A stretch of DNA of 64,000 nt from Ornithinimicrobium faecis (GTDB lineage Bacteria; Actinomycetota; Actinomycetes; Actinomycetales; Dermatophilaceae), in contig NZ_CP099489.1 in the NCBI RefSeq assembly GCF_023923225.1, positions 2,046,001 through 2,110,000 of the forward strand, in the 5' to 3' direction. The notes under the pieces are model-generated. The model had not been told where the DNA came from. It did no database searches and was given only the letters and a program-made list of their open reading frames with translations. This document shows, one piece after another, positions 26,170 to 35,854 of this stretch. Made by a program: the position numbers and the translations under genes. How positions within the stretch are numbered: the stretch's first letter is position 1; every line of letters begins with the position of its first letter.

Positions 26170-27258
26170 GTGACCACCCCTGAGACCACCGCGCAGACCC
26201 CCAACAGCCCCTCGTATGCCGAGGCGCCGGCCCCCAGCGACCCGAGCCAGAGCGCTCTGGTGCAGGCGGCCAGGGGCCGGGCGCCTCGGCATACGCCCGT
26301 GTGGTTCATGCGGCAGGCGGGCCGCTCCCTGCCGGAGTATCGCGAGTTGCGGGCGGGCACCAACATGCTCGAGTCTTGTGCGACACCGGAATTGGTCACT
26401 GAGATCACCCTGCAGCCGGTGCGCCGGCACAACGTGGACGCCGCGATCCTGTTTAGCGACATCGTGGTGCCGTTGAAGGCGATCGGGGTGGACCTAGACA
26501 TCGTGGCCGGCACGGGACCTGTTGTCGCGGAGCCGTTTTCCACCCGGGCGGACCTGGATCGTCTCCCCGAGCTGGCGCCGGAGCACGTGCCCTACATCAC
26601 GGAGGCAGTCAGCTCCCTTGTCGCAGAGCTGGGTCCGACGCCCCTGATCGGCTTCAGCGGGGCGCCGTTCACGCTGGCGAGTTATCTCGTCGAGGGCGGC
26701 CCGTCGAAGACCCACCAGCGCACCAAGGCCATGATGCATGGCGACCCGCAGCTGTGGAGCGACCTGTGCGCCCGGCTGGCGCAGATCGCCCAGACCTTCC
26801 TGCAGGTGCAGATCGACGCGGGGGCCTCGGCGGTGCAGCTGTTCGACTCCTGGGTCGGGGCGCTGCCACGCGCGGACTATCTGCGCTTCGTTGAGCCACA
26901 CTCCCGGGCTGTTCTCGAGGGAGTGGGCGACGCGGTGCCGCGGATCCACTTCGGGGTCGGCACCGGGGAGCTCCTGGCGGACATGGCCGACGCCGGCGCC
27001 GACGTGATCGGGGTGGACTTCCGTGTCTCCCTGACCGACGCCGTCCAGCGCACCGGCGGGAGGTTCGCTGTCCAGGGCAACCTGGATCCAGCGCTGCTGT
27101 TTGCCCCCTGGCAGGTCATCGAGGCGCGCGTCACCCAGATCATCGAGGAGGGCCGCAGCGCGCCGGGGCACATCGTCAACCTGGGCCATGGGGTCCTGCC
27201 GGACACTGACCCGACCGTGCTCACTCGCGTGGTCGACCTGGTGCACTCACTGGGCTGA
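26170..27258 (+). CDS. hemE: Uroporphyrinogen decarboxylase
   Basis: About 362 residues; decarboxylates uroporphyrinogen III to coproporphyrinogen III. Hallmarks: PVWFMRQAGRSLPEYRELR near residue 45, FSDIVVPLKAIG, GFSGAPFTLASYLVEGG, DSWVGALPRADY and HIVNLGHGVLP at the C-terminus. I chose the GTG with AGGA 9 nt upstream. The N-terminal extension contains two arms of a perfect 16-bp inverted repeat (26213-26228 and 26280-26295). The 3' end overlaps the convergent YczE gene by 12 bp. Confidence 0.95.
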   Translation: MTTPETTAQTPNSPSYAEAPAPSDPSQSALVQAARGRAPRHTPVWFMRQAGRSLPEYRELRAGTNMLESCATPELVTEITLQPVRRHNVDAAILFSDIVVPLKAIGVDLDIVAGTGPVVAEPFSTRADLDRLPELAPEHVPYITEAVSSLVAELGPTPLIGFSGAPFTLASYLVEGGPSKTHQRTKAMMHGDPQLWSDLCARLAQIAQTFLQVQIDAGASAVQLFDSWVGALPRADYLRFVEPHSRAVLEGVGDAVPRIHFGVGTGELLADMADAGADVIGVDFRVSLTDAVQRTGGRFAVQGNLDPALLFAPWQVIEARVTQIIEEGRSAPGHIVNLGHGVLPDTDPTVLTRVVDLVHSLG

Positions 27259-27984
27259 CCGGACCGCCTCGCGGGCCGGCGGCGGGTCGACGCGCACGAT
27301 CCAAGGTGGCAGGAAGAACTGGGTCAGCGGGCCGATGGTCAGGGCGAACAACACGGTGCCGAGCCCGACCACGCCGCCGAGCACCCAGCCGATGATCACG
27401 ACGATGACCTCGATGCCGGTGCGGATCAGGCGCAGGCTGATCGGCAGGCGCCGGGCCAGACCGGTCATCAGACCGTCGCGGGGGCCGGGGCCGAACTGCG
27501 CGCCGATATAGAGCGCCGTCGAGAAACCATTGAGCACGATGCCCCCGACCATCAGGGCGATCTTGAGCACCAAGGAGTCCGGTGTGGTGAGCACGGCCAG
27601 GCCGAAGTCGGCCGCCACCCCCACCCAGATGGCGTTGGCAATGGTTCCCAGCCCGGGCATCTCGCGCAGCGGGATCCACAACAGCAGCACGGCGAGGGCG
27701 ACGAGGATCGCGATCATGCCGAAGCTGAGGGGCACGTGGCTGGCCACTCCGAAGTGGAAGACATCCCACGGGATCATTCCCAGCCCGCCGCGGATCAGCA
27801 TCGCCATGGAGAAGCCGAAGATGCTGAGACCGACGAACAACTGGATCAGCCGCCTGGGCAGGCGCCCGGCCCGCAACTGCTGGCGCGGCGTCATCTGCTG
27901 CAGCCCCAGGACGGAGCGCGGCAGGTCAGGTTCGAGGGGAACATCCACGGAGACATCATCGGGGATGTGTTGATCGGTGCTCAC
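27247..27984 (-). CDS. YczE/YitT-like integral membrane protein
   Basis: A 245-residue membrane protein with about five hydrophobic segments. [17 protein letters not shown] near residue 65 and [13 protein letters not shown] near residue 168 are the family's conserved loops. Bacillus YczE affects lipopeptide production, but the actinobacterial members are uncharacterised. It is convergent with hemE. The start GTG is divergent from the endonuclease IV gene. Confidence 0.85.
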   Translation of the reverse strand: MSTDQHIPDDVSVDVPLEPDLPRSVLGLQQMTPRQQLRAGRLPRRLIQLFVGLSIFGFSMAMLIRGGLGMIPWDVFHFGVASHVPLSFGMIAILVALAVLLLWIPLREMPGLGTIANAIWVGVAADFGLAVLTTPDSLVLKIALMVGGIVLNGFSTALYIGAQFGPGPRDGLMTGLARRLPISLRLIRTGIEVIVVIIGWVLGGVVGLGTVLFALTIGPLTQFFLPPWIVRVDPPPAREAVRSAQ

Positions 27985-28064
27985 AGCAGGGCAACAGCAG
28001 ACCAGCCACGAGTATGCCGAGGCGCACCTCCTCCTCTGTCGTCACCGACGCCTACGGTGGGGGT

Positions 28065-28859
28065 ATGGCACATCCCATCGGCGCACACGTCAGTCAGACC
28101 GATCCCATCGCGGAGGCCGTGGCCCGCGGGGCGGACGCGGTCCAGATCTTCCTCGGCGAACCGCAGAGCTACAAGGGGCCGGTCCTGGAGTTTGCCGACG
28201 GCCCCGCGGCACTGAAGACGGCCGCCGAGGCGGCGGGGGTGGACATCTATGTCCACGCCCCCTATCCGATCAACGTCGCCTCGCTCAACAACCGGATCCG
28301 CATCCCGGGCCGCAAGCTCCTGCAGCAGCACGTCACCGCTGCTGCGGAGATCGGGGCCAGGGGCGTGGTCGTGCACGGCGGGCACCTCGGGGTCGACGAG
28401 GACGCCGCCACGGGCTTCGACAACTGGCGCAAGTGCATCGACGGGCTGGACATGCCGGTCCCGGTGCTCATCGAGAACACCGCCGGGGGAGACAACGCGA
28501 TGGCCCGTCGGTTGGAGGCGCTCGACCGCCTCTGGGAGGCCATCGGCCGGGCCGAGGGCGGCGACACGGTCGGCTTCTGCCTGGACACCTGCCACGCTCA
28601 CGCCGGCGGCATCGACCTGACTGACGTGGTGGACAAGGTGCGGGCGATCACCGGGCGCATCGACCTGGTGCACGCCAACGACTCCCGCGACGCCTTCGAC
28701 TCTGGCGCCGACCGGCACGCCAACCTCGGGGCCGGAGAGATCTCCGGCGACGCGGTGGCCGACGTGGTGCGAGCTGCCGGTGCTCCGACGGTGGTCGAGA
28801 CGCCCGGTGGCGCAGACGAGCAGGGGGCTGACATCGCCTGGCTGCGCGAGCGCGTCTGA
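28065..28859 (+). CDS. nfo: Deoxyribonuclease IV (AP endonuclease)
   Basis: A 264-residue TIM-barrel enzyme for abasic-site repair. Metal ligands are visible in [34 protein letters not shown] and [10 protein letters not shown], and near the end VVETPG. The length is near the family norm of about 280. A TACGGT hexamer ends 6 nt before the ATG and there is no clear Shine-Dalgarno, so the transcript may be leaderless. The stop region and the convergent DUF4349 stop share a direct repeat, CTGATCAGGCG. Confidence 0.93.
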   Translation: MAHPIGAHVSQTDPIAEAVARGADAVQIFLGEPQSYKGPVLEFADGPAALKTAAEAAGVDIYVHAPYPINVASLNNRIRIPGRKLLQQHVTAAAEIGARGVVVHGGHLGVDEDAATGFDNWRKCIDGLDMPVPVLIENTAGGDNAMARRLEALDRLWEAIGRAEGGDTVGFCLDTCHAHAGGIDLTDVVDKVRAITGRIDLVHANDSRDAFDSGADRHANLGAGEISGDAVADVVRAAGAPTVVETPGGADEQGADIAWLRERV

Positions 28860-28898
28860 TCAGGCGGCTGCGGTCGAGCTGCGGTGCAGCCGAGCTGA

Positions 28899-29897
28899 TC
28901 AGGCGTCTGCGGGCTCGGGGGTGGGGGCCTGCGGGTGCTGCCGGCGACGGCGCCACCACAGCACCGGCAGGGCGAGGATCGCGGCCACGACCGCGAACGG
29001 CAGCAGCGCACCGATGGCGGTGAGCAGGAAGGTCACCCCGCTCAGGAACGCATCCCAGCCGCCGGCCACCCCGGCGGCAAAGCCGGTCGGCTCGTCCTCC
29101 ACGGTCTGCACGGGTTCGGCCGGGTCGGCCTCGGCCAGGTTGATGGTGATGTTGGATCGCTCGACGTCGCCCTCTAGACCCTTGGCGTGTGCCTTGAGCA
29201 CATCGAGCTCGGCCTCACGCGTTGCGAGCTCACCCTCCAGCAGGACCACGTCCTTGATGTTGGTGGCGTCCTCCATGAGGGCACGCACCCTGGTGATGCT
29301 CGCCTCCAGGGTCTCGATGCGGGTGGTGGTGTCGCGATAGTCCTGGGTCACGTCCAGGCTGCTGATGTTGCTGCTGGTGACTCGCCCGGTGGGGCCGAGC
29401 TTCTCCAGCGTGGCGTCGAGCCGGGCGCTGGGCACGGACACCACGAGGGTGGCGTGTCCGTCGAAGACCTCCGGTCCGCGGTCTGGTCGGACCTCTTCGC
29501 TGACCACCCAGCCCTCGGCGGCAACTGCTGCGGAGCGGACCTCGGCAGCTGCCTTCGTCACGTCCTCCACCGCGATGCCCAGCTGGGCGTCACGGGCGAT
29601 CATCCGACCTTCCGGGAGGTCCGCTGAGATGACCTGTGCCTCCTCGCCCTCGGCTGACCCGGGGGCAGCCTCACTGTCGGCGCCCATGCCGCCGTCCTCG
29701 GCACCTGCGTCCTCACCGCCGCCGGAGTCGTCCATCGCGTCGCCCGGCTCCTCCATCGCGCTGTCGGCAGCTGCTGGAGCCCTGTCGGCAGACTCGTCCG
29801 AACCACTGGATGAGCAGCCAGTGGCCAGGGCAAGGGTCAGAGCGGCGGCGCCGGCGACCAGGGCCAGCCGTCCGCGGGGGTGGGTGGAGCGAGTCAT
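28899..29897 (-). CDS. DUF4349 lipoprotein
   Basis: A 332-residue lipoprotein with lipobox LATGC and an acidic Gly/Asp/Glu linker (about 30-90). The DUF4349 domain (MIARDAQLGIAVEDVTKAAA through a coiled coil around LEASITRVRALMEDATNI) follows, then one membrane helix near 285-310 and a basic tail. The topology suggests an outer-face domain held by lipid and by a C-terminal helix. GAAGGAG precedes the ATG. Role unknown; family members are found across Gram-positives. Confidence 0.88.
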   Translation of the reverse strand: MTRSTHPRGRLALVAGAAALTLALATGCSSSGSDESADRAPAAADSAMEEPGDAMDDSGGGEDAGAEDGGMGADSEAAPGSAEGEEAQVISADLPEGRMIARDAQLGIAVEDVTKAAAEVRSAAVAAEGWVVSEEVRPDRGPEVFDGHATLVVSVPSARLDATLEKLGPTGRVTSSNISSLDVTQDYRDTTTRIETLEASITRVRALMEDATNIKDVVLLEGELATREAELDVLKAHAKGLEGDVERSNITINLAEADPAEPVQTVEDEPTGFAAGVAGGWDAFLSGVTFLLTAIGALLPFAVVAAILALPVLWWRRRRQHPQAPTPEPADA

Positions 29898-30036
29898 GGT
29901 CCGTCTCCTTCAAGAACAACAACGGTGGTGCGCCGGCGGGTTGCCATGGCTCTCAGTGAGACCTCTGATCATCGCGGCCCGTTCCCGGGCGTGGGTCACG
30001 ATCGGGTCACTGTTCGGCTCCGATGCGATCACAGCT

Positions 30037-30096
30037 CGAGTGGCCAACTCTGGAGGTGCCCCGTGGCGGACCTCAAGGGCTCAGAGTGGCCACTCG
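30037..30096 (-). terminator. Inverted repeat at the acyl-CoA dehydrogenase 3' end
   Basis: CGAGTGGCCAACTCTG at 30037-30052 pairs with CAGAGTGGCCACTCG at 30082-30096, with one unpaired base. The right arm includes the last codons of the acyl-CoA dehydrogenase gene, so in the minus direction the hairpin forms just at its stop. No T tract; terminator role tentative. Confidence 0.4.
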
Positions 30097-31262
30097 GCCA
30101 ACTGCTCGGACCAGGAGCCCTTGGCCGTGCCGAGCGCCACCTCGCCTAGACGCAGCCACTGCACGTCTGAGGTGCCGGCCGGCGCGAAGATGTGGAAGCC
30201 GTCACGCAGGTATCGCTCGAGCGGGCAGTTTGTGAACAGGCCAGTGGCGGCGTGGATCTCCATGGCCGTCCGGGCCGAGTCCAGCGCCGACTCCACGTTG
30301 ACCACCTTGGCGTTCATCAACTCGGCGTCACAGGAGAGCCCCTGGTCCAAGAGGCTCACTGCGTGATAGGCGGTGAGGCGAGCGGTCATCAGCCGGGACT
30401 GCATCTGCCCCAGTTTGATGCCCACCGGACCGAGCTGACCCAACGGCTTGCCATAGCGCTCGCGCTCCCGGCACAGCCGCACGCTCTCCTCGACGATCGC
30501 CTGGTGAATGCCGAGGGAGACTGCCGTGAGGTTGGGCCGCCCATACAGCATGCTGGAGGAGTAGGCCACGGCCAGCCCCTGACCCTCCTCGCCCAACCGG
30601 TTGCCCTCCGGAATGCGGCACTGATCGAAGACCAGCTCACCGAAGCTGAAGCCGTGCAGCCCCATTGCCTCCTGCTGGGGCTCCAGCCGGAAGCCGGGCC
30701 GGTCGCTCTCGACGAGGAAGGCGGTCAGGCCCCGTGATCCCTCACCAGTGCGCAGCACGACGCCGTGCAGGTCGCCGACGTGGCTGTTGCCGACGAAAAC
30801 CTTGCGACCGTTGAGGACATAGTCGTTGCCATCGCGCACCGCGGTGCCCTGCATGCCCAGCACGTGGCCTCCGGAGGCGGGATCGGTGACTGCGATGGTC
30901 GGCAGCACCTCACCGGAGGCCACCTTGGGCAGCCAGGTCTTGCGCTGGGCGTCGTCGCCAAAGTGGATGATCTTGGCCACGCCCAGCTGGCTGGCTTGAA
31001 CCATCGCGCCCATCGCCCCACAGACCCGTGACAACTCCTCGATGATCATCGTCTTGGCCAGGTGCCCGGCGCCCATCCCGCCGTGCTCCTCATCCACGGT
31101 GACCCCGAGCCACCCCTGCTGCGCGATGCGCCGAGACAGGTCGTGGTTGACGGTTCTGGTCGCCTCGAGCTCGGGCAGGAGCGGTCGCACCTCCGTCTCA
31201 GCGAAGGCTCGCACGCGCGCGCGAAGGTCGTCGTGTCGTGGCTCGGTGAAATTTGTGCTCAC
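30081..31262 (-). CDS. Acyl-CoA dehydrogenase family protein lacking the usual catalytic Glu
   Basis: A 393-residue acyl-CoA dehydrogenase fold: N-terminal helices, the FAD strand TIAVTDPASGGHVLGMQG, and the C-terminal bundle with LERYLRDGFHIFAPAGTSDVQ. In the classical enzymes this last segment reads YEGT with the proton-abstracting Glu; here it is PAGT, so that base is missing. The real substrate may not be an acyl-CoA, or another residue may act, as in isovaleryl-CoA dehydrogenase. The GTG start has ACAGGAG 8 nt upstream. Confidence 0.85.
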   Translation of the reverse strand: MSTNFTEPRHDDLRARVRAFAETEVRPLLPELEATRTVNHDLSRRIAQQGWLGVTVDEEHGGMGAGHLAKTMIIEELSRVCGAMGAMVQASQLGVAKIIHFGDDAQRKTWLPKVASGEVLPTIAVTDPASGGHVLGMQGTAVRDGNDYVLNGRKVFVGNSHVGDLHGVVLRTGEGSRGLTAFLVESDRPGFRLEPQQEAMGLHGFSFGELVFDQCRIPEGNRLGEEGQGLAVAYSSSMLYGRPNLTAVSLGIHQAIVEESVRLCRERERYGKPLGQLGPVGIKLGQMQSRLMTARLTAYHAVSLLDQGLSCDAELMNAKVVNVESALDSARTAMEIHAATGLFTNCPLERYLRDGFHIFAPAGTSDVQWLRLGEVALGTAKGSWSEQLAEWPL

Positions 31263-31451
31263 CGGGGGAGCTCCTGTCGTCGGTTGGCCGCCGCGCACCG
31301 GGCGGACTCTCGACGGTGCCAACTCACGCTTTCACCTCGGTTTCATGTCCGCCGTCGGGATTTTCATGTCCCATCCCCAAGACGCGTGCGGGGGCGTGGA
31401 CTGTGTGGGGGCATGAACACTGACCGTGGCCGCACATGATTGGCTCACCCC

Positions 31452-32849
31452 ATGCGGTATCTCGTGATCGGTGGCGGCATCAGTGGTCTCACGGCGGCGT
31501 GGGAGCTGGTGCAGCACGTCGACGGCAGTCAGGTCACCGTGCTCGAGGCAGCAGACCAGCCGGGCGGCAAAATGCGCGGTGAGTCCGTGGCAGGGGTCAC
31601 CGTCGACGTCGGTGCCGAGTCGGTCCTGGCCCGCCGCCCAGAGGCGCTCGACCTGATCGACGAGGTCGGCCTGGCCGACGACCTGGTCCACCCCACGGGG
31701 GTGTCTGCCTCGATCTGGAGTCGCGATGCCCTCCACCCGATTCCTCGCCGGACGCTGCTCGGTGTGCCTGCTGATCCCAGCGACCTCGGGGGCCTGCTGA
31801 CCGAGGATGAGGTCGCCCGCATCCGGTCCGAGTCACCCGAGCCGTTCACAGCCACCGACCTGTCGGTGGGTGAGCTGGTCGCCTCCCGGTTGGGTGATGC
31901 GGTCACGGATCGCCTGGTCGAACCCTTGCTCGGGGGTGTGTATGCCGGTCACGCCCGGCTGATCTCTGCTGCCGCGGCCGCTCCAGGACTGCTCGCCGCA
32001 GCCAGGGCGGGGGAGTCGCTGGTGGCCGCAGCTGCCCGCACCGTGCCCACACCTGACCCGAGTGTTGCGCGACCGCCGGTTTTTGCCGGGATCGACGGCG
32101 GACTGCACCGACTGCCCCACGCGCTGGCCCAGCGGCTCACCGAGCGCGGGGTGACTCTGCGCACCGGCACGATCGCCCGCGAGCTCCACCGCACAACCGC
32201 GGGCTGGCAAGTCATCACCGGGCCGGTGCCCGCGCCCGAGGTGCACGAGGCAGATCGGGTCATCGTGGCGGTCCCGAGCGCCCCAGCTGCGCGGCTGCTC
32301 CGCGAGGTGGCGCCAGACGCAGCAGACGAGCTGGCCACGGTGGAGACCGCCTCGATGGCCGTGCTCACCTTTGCCTTCGCCGCCACTGAACTGCCCGACC
32401 TCACCGGCTCTGGCTTCCTCGTCCCACCCCGCGACGACCGCTTCATCAAGGCTGCAACGTTCAGCGCCAACAAGTGGGACTGGGTGCGCGGGCGCGGCGT
32501 CGGGGCAGGGCCTGAGGGCACCGACCTGATCCTGCTCCGTGCCTCGGTCGGCCGGCATCGCGAGGAAGCCTCCCTGCAGCATCCCGATGCTGTGCTCCTG
32601 GACCGGGCACTCGAGGACCTGGCGGCAGCGATCGGAAGCTCGCTTCCCAGCCCGGCGGCACGTCACGTCCAGCGGTGGGGCGGTGGCCTGCCGCAGTATG
32701 CCGTGGGGCACCTCGATCTGGTTGCCCGCGCCAGGGAGGCGGCCGCCCAGGTGCCCGGCCTCGCGGTTGCTGGAGCCACCTACGACGGTGTCGGCATCCC
32801 CGCGTGCATCGCCAGCGGCCGCCGTGCCGCACGACAACTCCTCCCCTAA
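31452..32849 (+). CDS. hemY: Coproporphyrinogen/protoporphyrinogen III oxidase (HemY/CgoX type)
   Basis: A 465-residue FAD enzyme. [17 protein letters not shown] opens the dinucleotide fold, followed by [12 protein letters not shown] and, near the C-terminus, [18 protein letters not shown], the second FAD contact typical of porphyrinogen oxidases. Being with hemQ and hemE in a Gram-positive, it probably oxidises coproporphyrinogen III to coproporphyrin III. The ATG has no evident ribosome site. An alternative TTG lies 12 bp upstream. Confidence 0.92.
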   Translation: MRYLVIGGGISGLTAAWELVQHVDGSQVTVLEAADQPGGKMRGESVAGVTVDVGAESVLARRPEALDLIDEVGLADDLVHPTGVSASIWSRDALHPIPRRTLLGVPADPSDLGGLLTEDEVARIRSESPEPFTATDLSVGELVASRLGDAVTDRLVEPLLGGVYAGHARLISAAAAAPGLLAAARAGESLVAAAARTVPTPDPSVARPPVFAGIDGGLHRLPHALAQRLTERGVTLRTGTIARELHRTTAGWQVITGPVPAPEVHEADRVIVAVPSAPAARLLREVAPDAADELATVETASMAVLTFAFAATELPDLTGSGFLVPPRDDRFIKAATFSANKWDWVRGRGVGAGPEGTDLILLRASVGRHREEASLQHPDAVLLDRALEDLAAAIGSSLPSPAARHVQRWGGGLPQYAVGHLDLVARAREAAAQVPGLAVAGATYDGVGIPACIASGRRAARQLLP

Positions 32850-32903
32850 ATTTGATAGAGGTTTCGCACGCCTGCCCCGCATTCTCATAGGGGTTTCGCA
32901 CAC
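32850..32903. repeat. 32-bp period repeat 3' of the porphyrinogen oxidase gene
   Basis: Directly after the stop codon come GATAGAGGTTTCGCACGCC and, 32 bp later, CATAGGGGTTTCGCACACC. This is the same family as the array after murA (21840-21961), in the same orientation relative to the upstream gene and also immediately 3' of its stop. Confidence 0.7.
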
Positions 32904-32973
32904 CGACAGCCCGGGGCCGACGGCAGGTGACCCCAGTGGTCGGTCGTCGCAGTGCGCGGCGGACAATGGAGCC

Positions 32974-33723
32974 ATGACTGACCACCCTCAGGCCCCCGCC
33001 ACGAACCAGCCGACCGACGCCTCCACCAACGATGGTGTGGAGGTCGACAGCGAGCAGATCAACAGCGAGGTCCGTTATGCGATGTACTCCGTCTTCCGCA
33101 CAGTCAGCCCGCTGGGAGCTGACCGCGATCACCTGACTCGCGAGGTCGCCGAGCTGCTGGCCAGCGTCGAGGACGAGGGCGTGGTCGTGCGCGGCGTCTA
33201 TGACGTCTCGGGTCTGCGCGCGGACGCCGACTTCATGATCTGGTGGCACGCCGAGACGGTGGAGCTGCTGCAGTCTGCCTACCAGCGCCTGCGCCGCACC
33301 CAGCTGGGCGCTCAGCTCGAGCCGGTCTGGAGCAACGTGGCCATCCACCGCCCGGCGGAGTTCAACCGCGGGCACATCCCGGCGTTCCTGTCGGGGGAGG
33401 AGCCGCGGGCCTATGCCTGCGTCTACCCGTTCGTGCGCTCCTACGAGTGGTACGTCCTGCCCGAGGAGGAGCGTCGCGCGATGCTGCGTGAGCACGGCAT
33501 GGCGGCCAAGGACTACAAGGACGTGCGCGCCAACACTCTGGCCAGCTTCGCCCTGGGCGACTACGAGTGGCTGCTGGCTTTCGAGGCCGACGAGCTGCAC
33601 CGGATCGTGGACCTGATGCGCGAGTTGCGCGCGGTCGATGCGCGTCGCCATGTGCGCGAGGAGGTCCCGTTCTTCACCGGTCCGCGCGTCGACGTCGCCA
33701 TGCTTGTCGCCAGCCTGCCCTGA
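32974..33723 (+). CDS. hemQ: Coproheme decarboxylase (HemQ, chlorite-dismutase fold)
   Basis: A 249-residue protein. [42 protein letters not shown] (with the catalytic Tyr region) and [20 protein letters not shown] match actinobacterial HemQ, the last enzyme of the coproporphyrin-dependent haem route. An N-terminal acidic extension of about 25 residues is non-conserved. It follows the porphyrinogen oxidase on the same strand with a 124-bp gap holding the repeat, so it may have its own promoter. Confidence 0.94.
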   Translation: MTDHPQAPATNQPTDASTNDGVEVDSEQINSEVRYAMYSVFRTVSPLGADRDHLTREVAELLASVEDEGVVVRGVYDVSGLRADADFMIWWHAETVELLQSAYQRLRRTQLGAQLEPVWSNVAIHRPAEFNRGHIPAFLSGEEPRAYACVYPFVRSYEWYVLPEEERRAMLREHGMAAKDYKDVRANTLASFALGDYEWLLAFEADELHRIVDLMRELRAVDARRHVREEVPFFTGPRVDVAMLVASLP

Positions 33724-33831
33724 CGGGTTCCTCGAAAAACTTCTCGGCCAAGGCAACCTCGCAGGCAGTCGATCGCGTTCATGGTCCCAGTGTGGCCGTT
33801 CCGAGGGCCACCTCGACGAACGGGAGTTGCC

Positions 33832-34716
33832 ATGGGGCACAAGCGCATCACCACGATCCTGACCGCGGCCGTGCTCGCCGTCACCTTCTCTGGGTGCGGC
33901 AACGAGCCTGAGCCAGAAGTAGCGACCCCCGCGGCGGCCGTGGTCGAAGAGACGTCTGCCGCCGAGCCTGCCGAGGGCGCCGAGAGCACCGAGGCTGCGC
34001 CCACGACGGAAGACACGACTGAGGACCCCACGACCGAGGAGCCCACGACCGAGGAGTCCACGACCGAGACGTCGGCACCACCCACCACGGAGGAGGCTGC
34101 TCCAACCACAGGTGAGGAACCAGCTCCCGGTGGCGATGAACTGCCCACCACAGTGGAGGAGTATGCGGCTGCCTACCTCGCCGCAGGGATGAACGGGGAC
34201 CAGGAGCTGCTCGAGCGGATGGGGACAGACGAAGCGCTGCAGGCGTCCGTGACTTGGACCGAGCGGGACTGGGAGTGGGATGGTCCAACGATCCGCGAGG
34301 GTGAGTCGGGCATCGTGTTCGCTGAATACCTGGGGGAGGGCCCCAACGGGCTCAGCCTGAAGATCGACCGCGCTGCAGCCGAGACCGGAGCTGAGGACGC
34401 CGTGCTGTCAGGGGAACTGGGCGACGCCCAGCCGGAGATGACGCCCGAGGAGTATGCCGACGAGGTTGTGCGCCTATGGCCCCTGGACGGTGCAGTGTGG
34501 ACCGGACGCTATGTCGCTGAAGAGGTCGTCGAGACACTGGCGGCCCAGCCAGCTGATGGGATCTGGGAACGGACCGACTCCACCGAAGACGGAGGGAGCA
34601 TGCTGGTGACCTACGCCAACGCCGAGAGTGGCCGCACACTGGTGCTGACCGTGGACATCGCAGCGGTGGAGGCCCGTCATGATCACGCGGTGATCGCAGC
34701 GGATTTCAAGGACTGA
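33832..34716 (+). CDS. Secreted lipoprotein with Thr/Glu-rich linker
   Basis: A 294-residue lipoprotein: signal TTILTAAVLAVTFSGC with the lipobox Cys, then about 75 residues rich in Thr, Glu, Pro and Ala, with repeated TTEEPTTEE-like units that probably span the cell wall, and a globular domain from about residue 103 on. I do not recognise the domain. GGGAG precedes the ATG at 6 nt. It is convergent with msrB over a strong inverted repeat. Confidence 0.85.
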   Translation: MGHKRITTILTAAVLAVTFSGCGNEPEPEVATPAAAVVEETSAAEPAEGAESTEAAPTTEDTTEDPTTEEPTTEESTTETSAPPTTEEAAPTTGEEPAPGGDELPTTVEEYAAAYLAAGMNGDQELLERMGTDEALQASVTWTERDWEWDGPTIREGESGIVFAEYLGEGPNGLSLKIDRAAAETGAEDAVLSGELGDAQPEMTPEEYADEVVRLWPLDGAVWTGRYVAEEVVETLAAQPADGIWERTDSTEDGGSMLVTYANAESGRTLVLTVDIAAVEARHDHAVIAADFKD

Positions 34717-34733
34717 CTGCTCATCAGGACCGA

Positions 34734-34785
34734 CTGTATGGATCCTTCACGCAGAAATTCGATTCAACGTGAAGGATCCATGCAG
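34734..34785. terminator. 18-bp inverted repeat between convergent genes
   Basis: Arms at 34734-34751 and 34768-34785 pair over 18 bases with one mismatch (core TGGATCCTTCACG and its complement), with a 16-base loop. It lies between the convergent lipoprotein and msrB genes and most likely acts as a bidirectional terminator, although no T run is present. Confidence 0.55.
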
Positions 34786-34861
34786 TTGCACGCGTGGGGG
34801 CGCGGCAGGTGGTGGTGAGGCGCGGGACCTGGTGAGGCGCGGCGGGGTGGTGGGGCCGGCT

Positions 34862-35332
34862 CTAGAAGGTGCCGCCGACGCTGGTGGATCCGCTCGGGGC
34901 GTCCGCAAGCTTGGCGGCGTCCAGCGGCTGCAGCGTCATCGCGATCGAGTTCATGCAGAATCGCTGGTCGGTCGGGGTGTCATAGCCCTCACCCTCGAAA
35001 ACGTGACCCAGGTGTGAGCCGCAGTTGCCGCAGCGCACTTCGGTGCGGGTGCGGCCCAGGGAGTTGTCCTCAAGGTAGTCGACTCGGTCCTGAGCCAGGG
35101 GCGCGTAGAACGAGGGCCACCCGCAGTGGCTCTCGAACTTGGTCTCACTGCGGAAGAGTTCGGACCCACAGGCGCGACAGGAGTAGACGCCCTCGGTCTT
35201 GGTGTCGGTGAACTCACCGACGAACGGCCGCTCGGTGCCCGCCTGGCGGAGCACGGCGTACTCCTCAGGAGTGAGCTGCTCGCGCCATTCCTGATCGGTT
35301 TTGGTGACGGGGTAGTCATTGATCTCGGTCAT
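34862..35332 (-). CDS. msrB: Peptide-methionine (R)-S-oxide reductase
   Basis: A 156-residue MsrB. Zinc pairs are CRACG and CGNCG; CGWPSF, GHVFEGEG and RFCMNSIAM carry the substrate site, with the catalytic Cys in RFCMNS. It reduces R-methionine sulfoxide in proteins using thioredoxin. The ATG at 35332 is 10 nt after a TACGGT hexamer; an in-frame GTG four codons upstream is less likely. Confidence 0.95.
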   Translation of the reverse strand: MTEINDYPVTKTDQEWREQLTPEEYAVLRQAGTERPFVGEFTDTKTEGVYSCRACGSELFRSETKFESHCGWPSFYAPLAQDRVDYLEDNSLGRTRTEVRCGNCGSHLGHVFEGEGYDTPTDQRFCMNSIAMTLQPLDAAKLADAPSGSTSVGGTF

Positions 35333-35416
35333 AGTGCCATCCACCGTACGCCGGGTCTCGCGGTTCTCCGAGTCGGGTCAGTTTTCGGGCTCACCGGGTG
35401 CGACTCGTGGTGCCGA

Positions 35417-35779
35417 TCAAACGCTGGAAGGCGGCCGGGGAGCATCCCGGGTGAAGCCCTGAAACCAGTTGCCCTGCACGGTAAGTCGCCCTGTGTCGCC
35501 GACCGCGATCATCCCGAACTCCGGGCCTTCGACCTGGATCTCGAGCCGTTGCAGATCCAGGCGCTCGAAGGTCACGTAGTAGTCGGTCTGCGCGGCGCTG
35601 TCCCCGCCACCGCTGACACTGTCGCGCTTGCTGATCACCGTTGCTGGAAAGGTGAGCACAGGCGCGGACTCGTTGACCTTGCGCTGCTGAACGTTGGTGT
35701 AGAGCCGCCGACCGTTGGTGAAGAGGATGAACACCGCGACCCCAGCGATGAAGAGCGGGACGAGGGTGAACAGGTCCAT
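35417..35779 (-). CDS. DUF2500 family membrane-anchored protein
   Basis: A 120-residue protein: one N-terminal membrane helix (about 3-22), then the DUF2500 domain with FPATVISKRDSVSGGG, DYYVTFE and GDTGRLTVQGNWFQGF. Two adjacent ATGs occur; the second is better spaced (5 nt) from the GGAG site. Function unknown. Confidence 0.88.
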   Translation of the reverse strand: MDLFTLVPLFIAGVAVFILFTNGRRLYTNVQQRKVNESAPVLTFPATVISKRDSVSGGGDSAAQTDYYVTFERLDLQRLEIQVEGPEFGMIAVGDTGRLTVQGNWFQGFTRDAPRPPSSV

Positions 35780-35854
35780 CATGTCTCCTCTGACGTGACT
35801 GCCGCGGTCCGCAATGGGCGAAGTGGTTCCGGTGAGGAGGGTAGCGTTCTGGCT

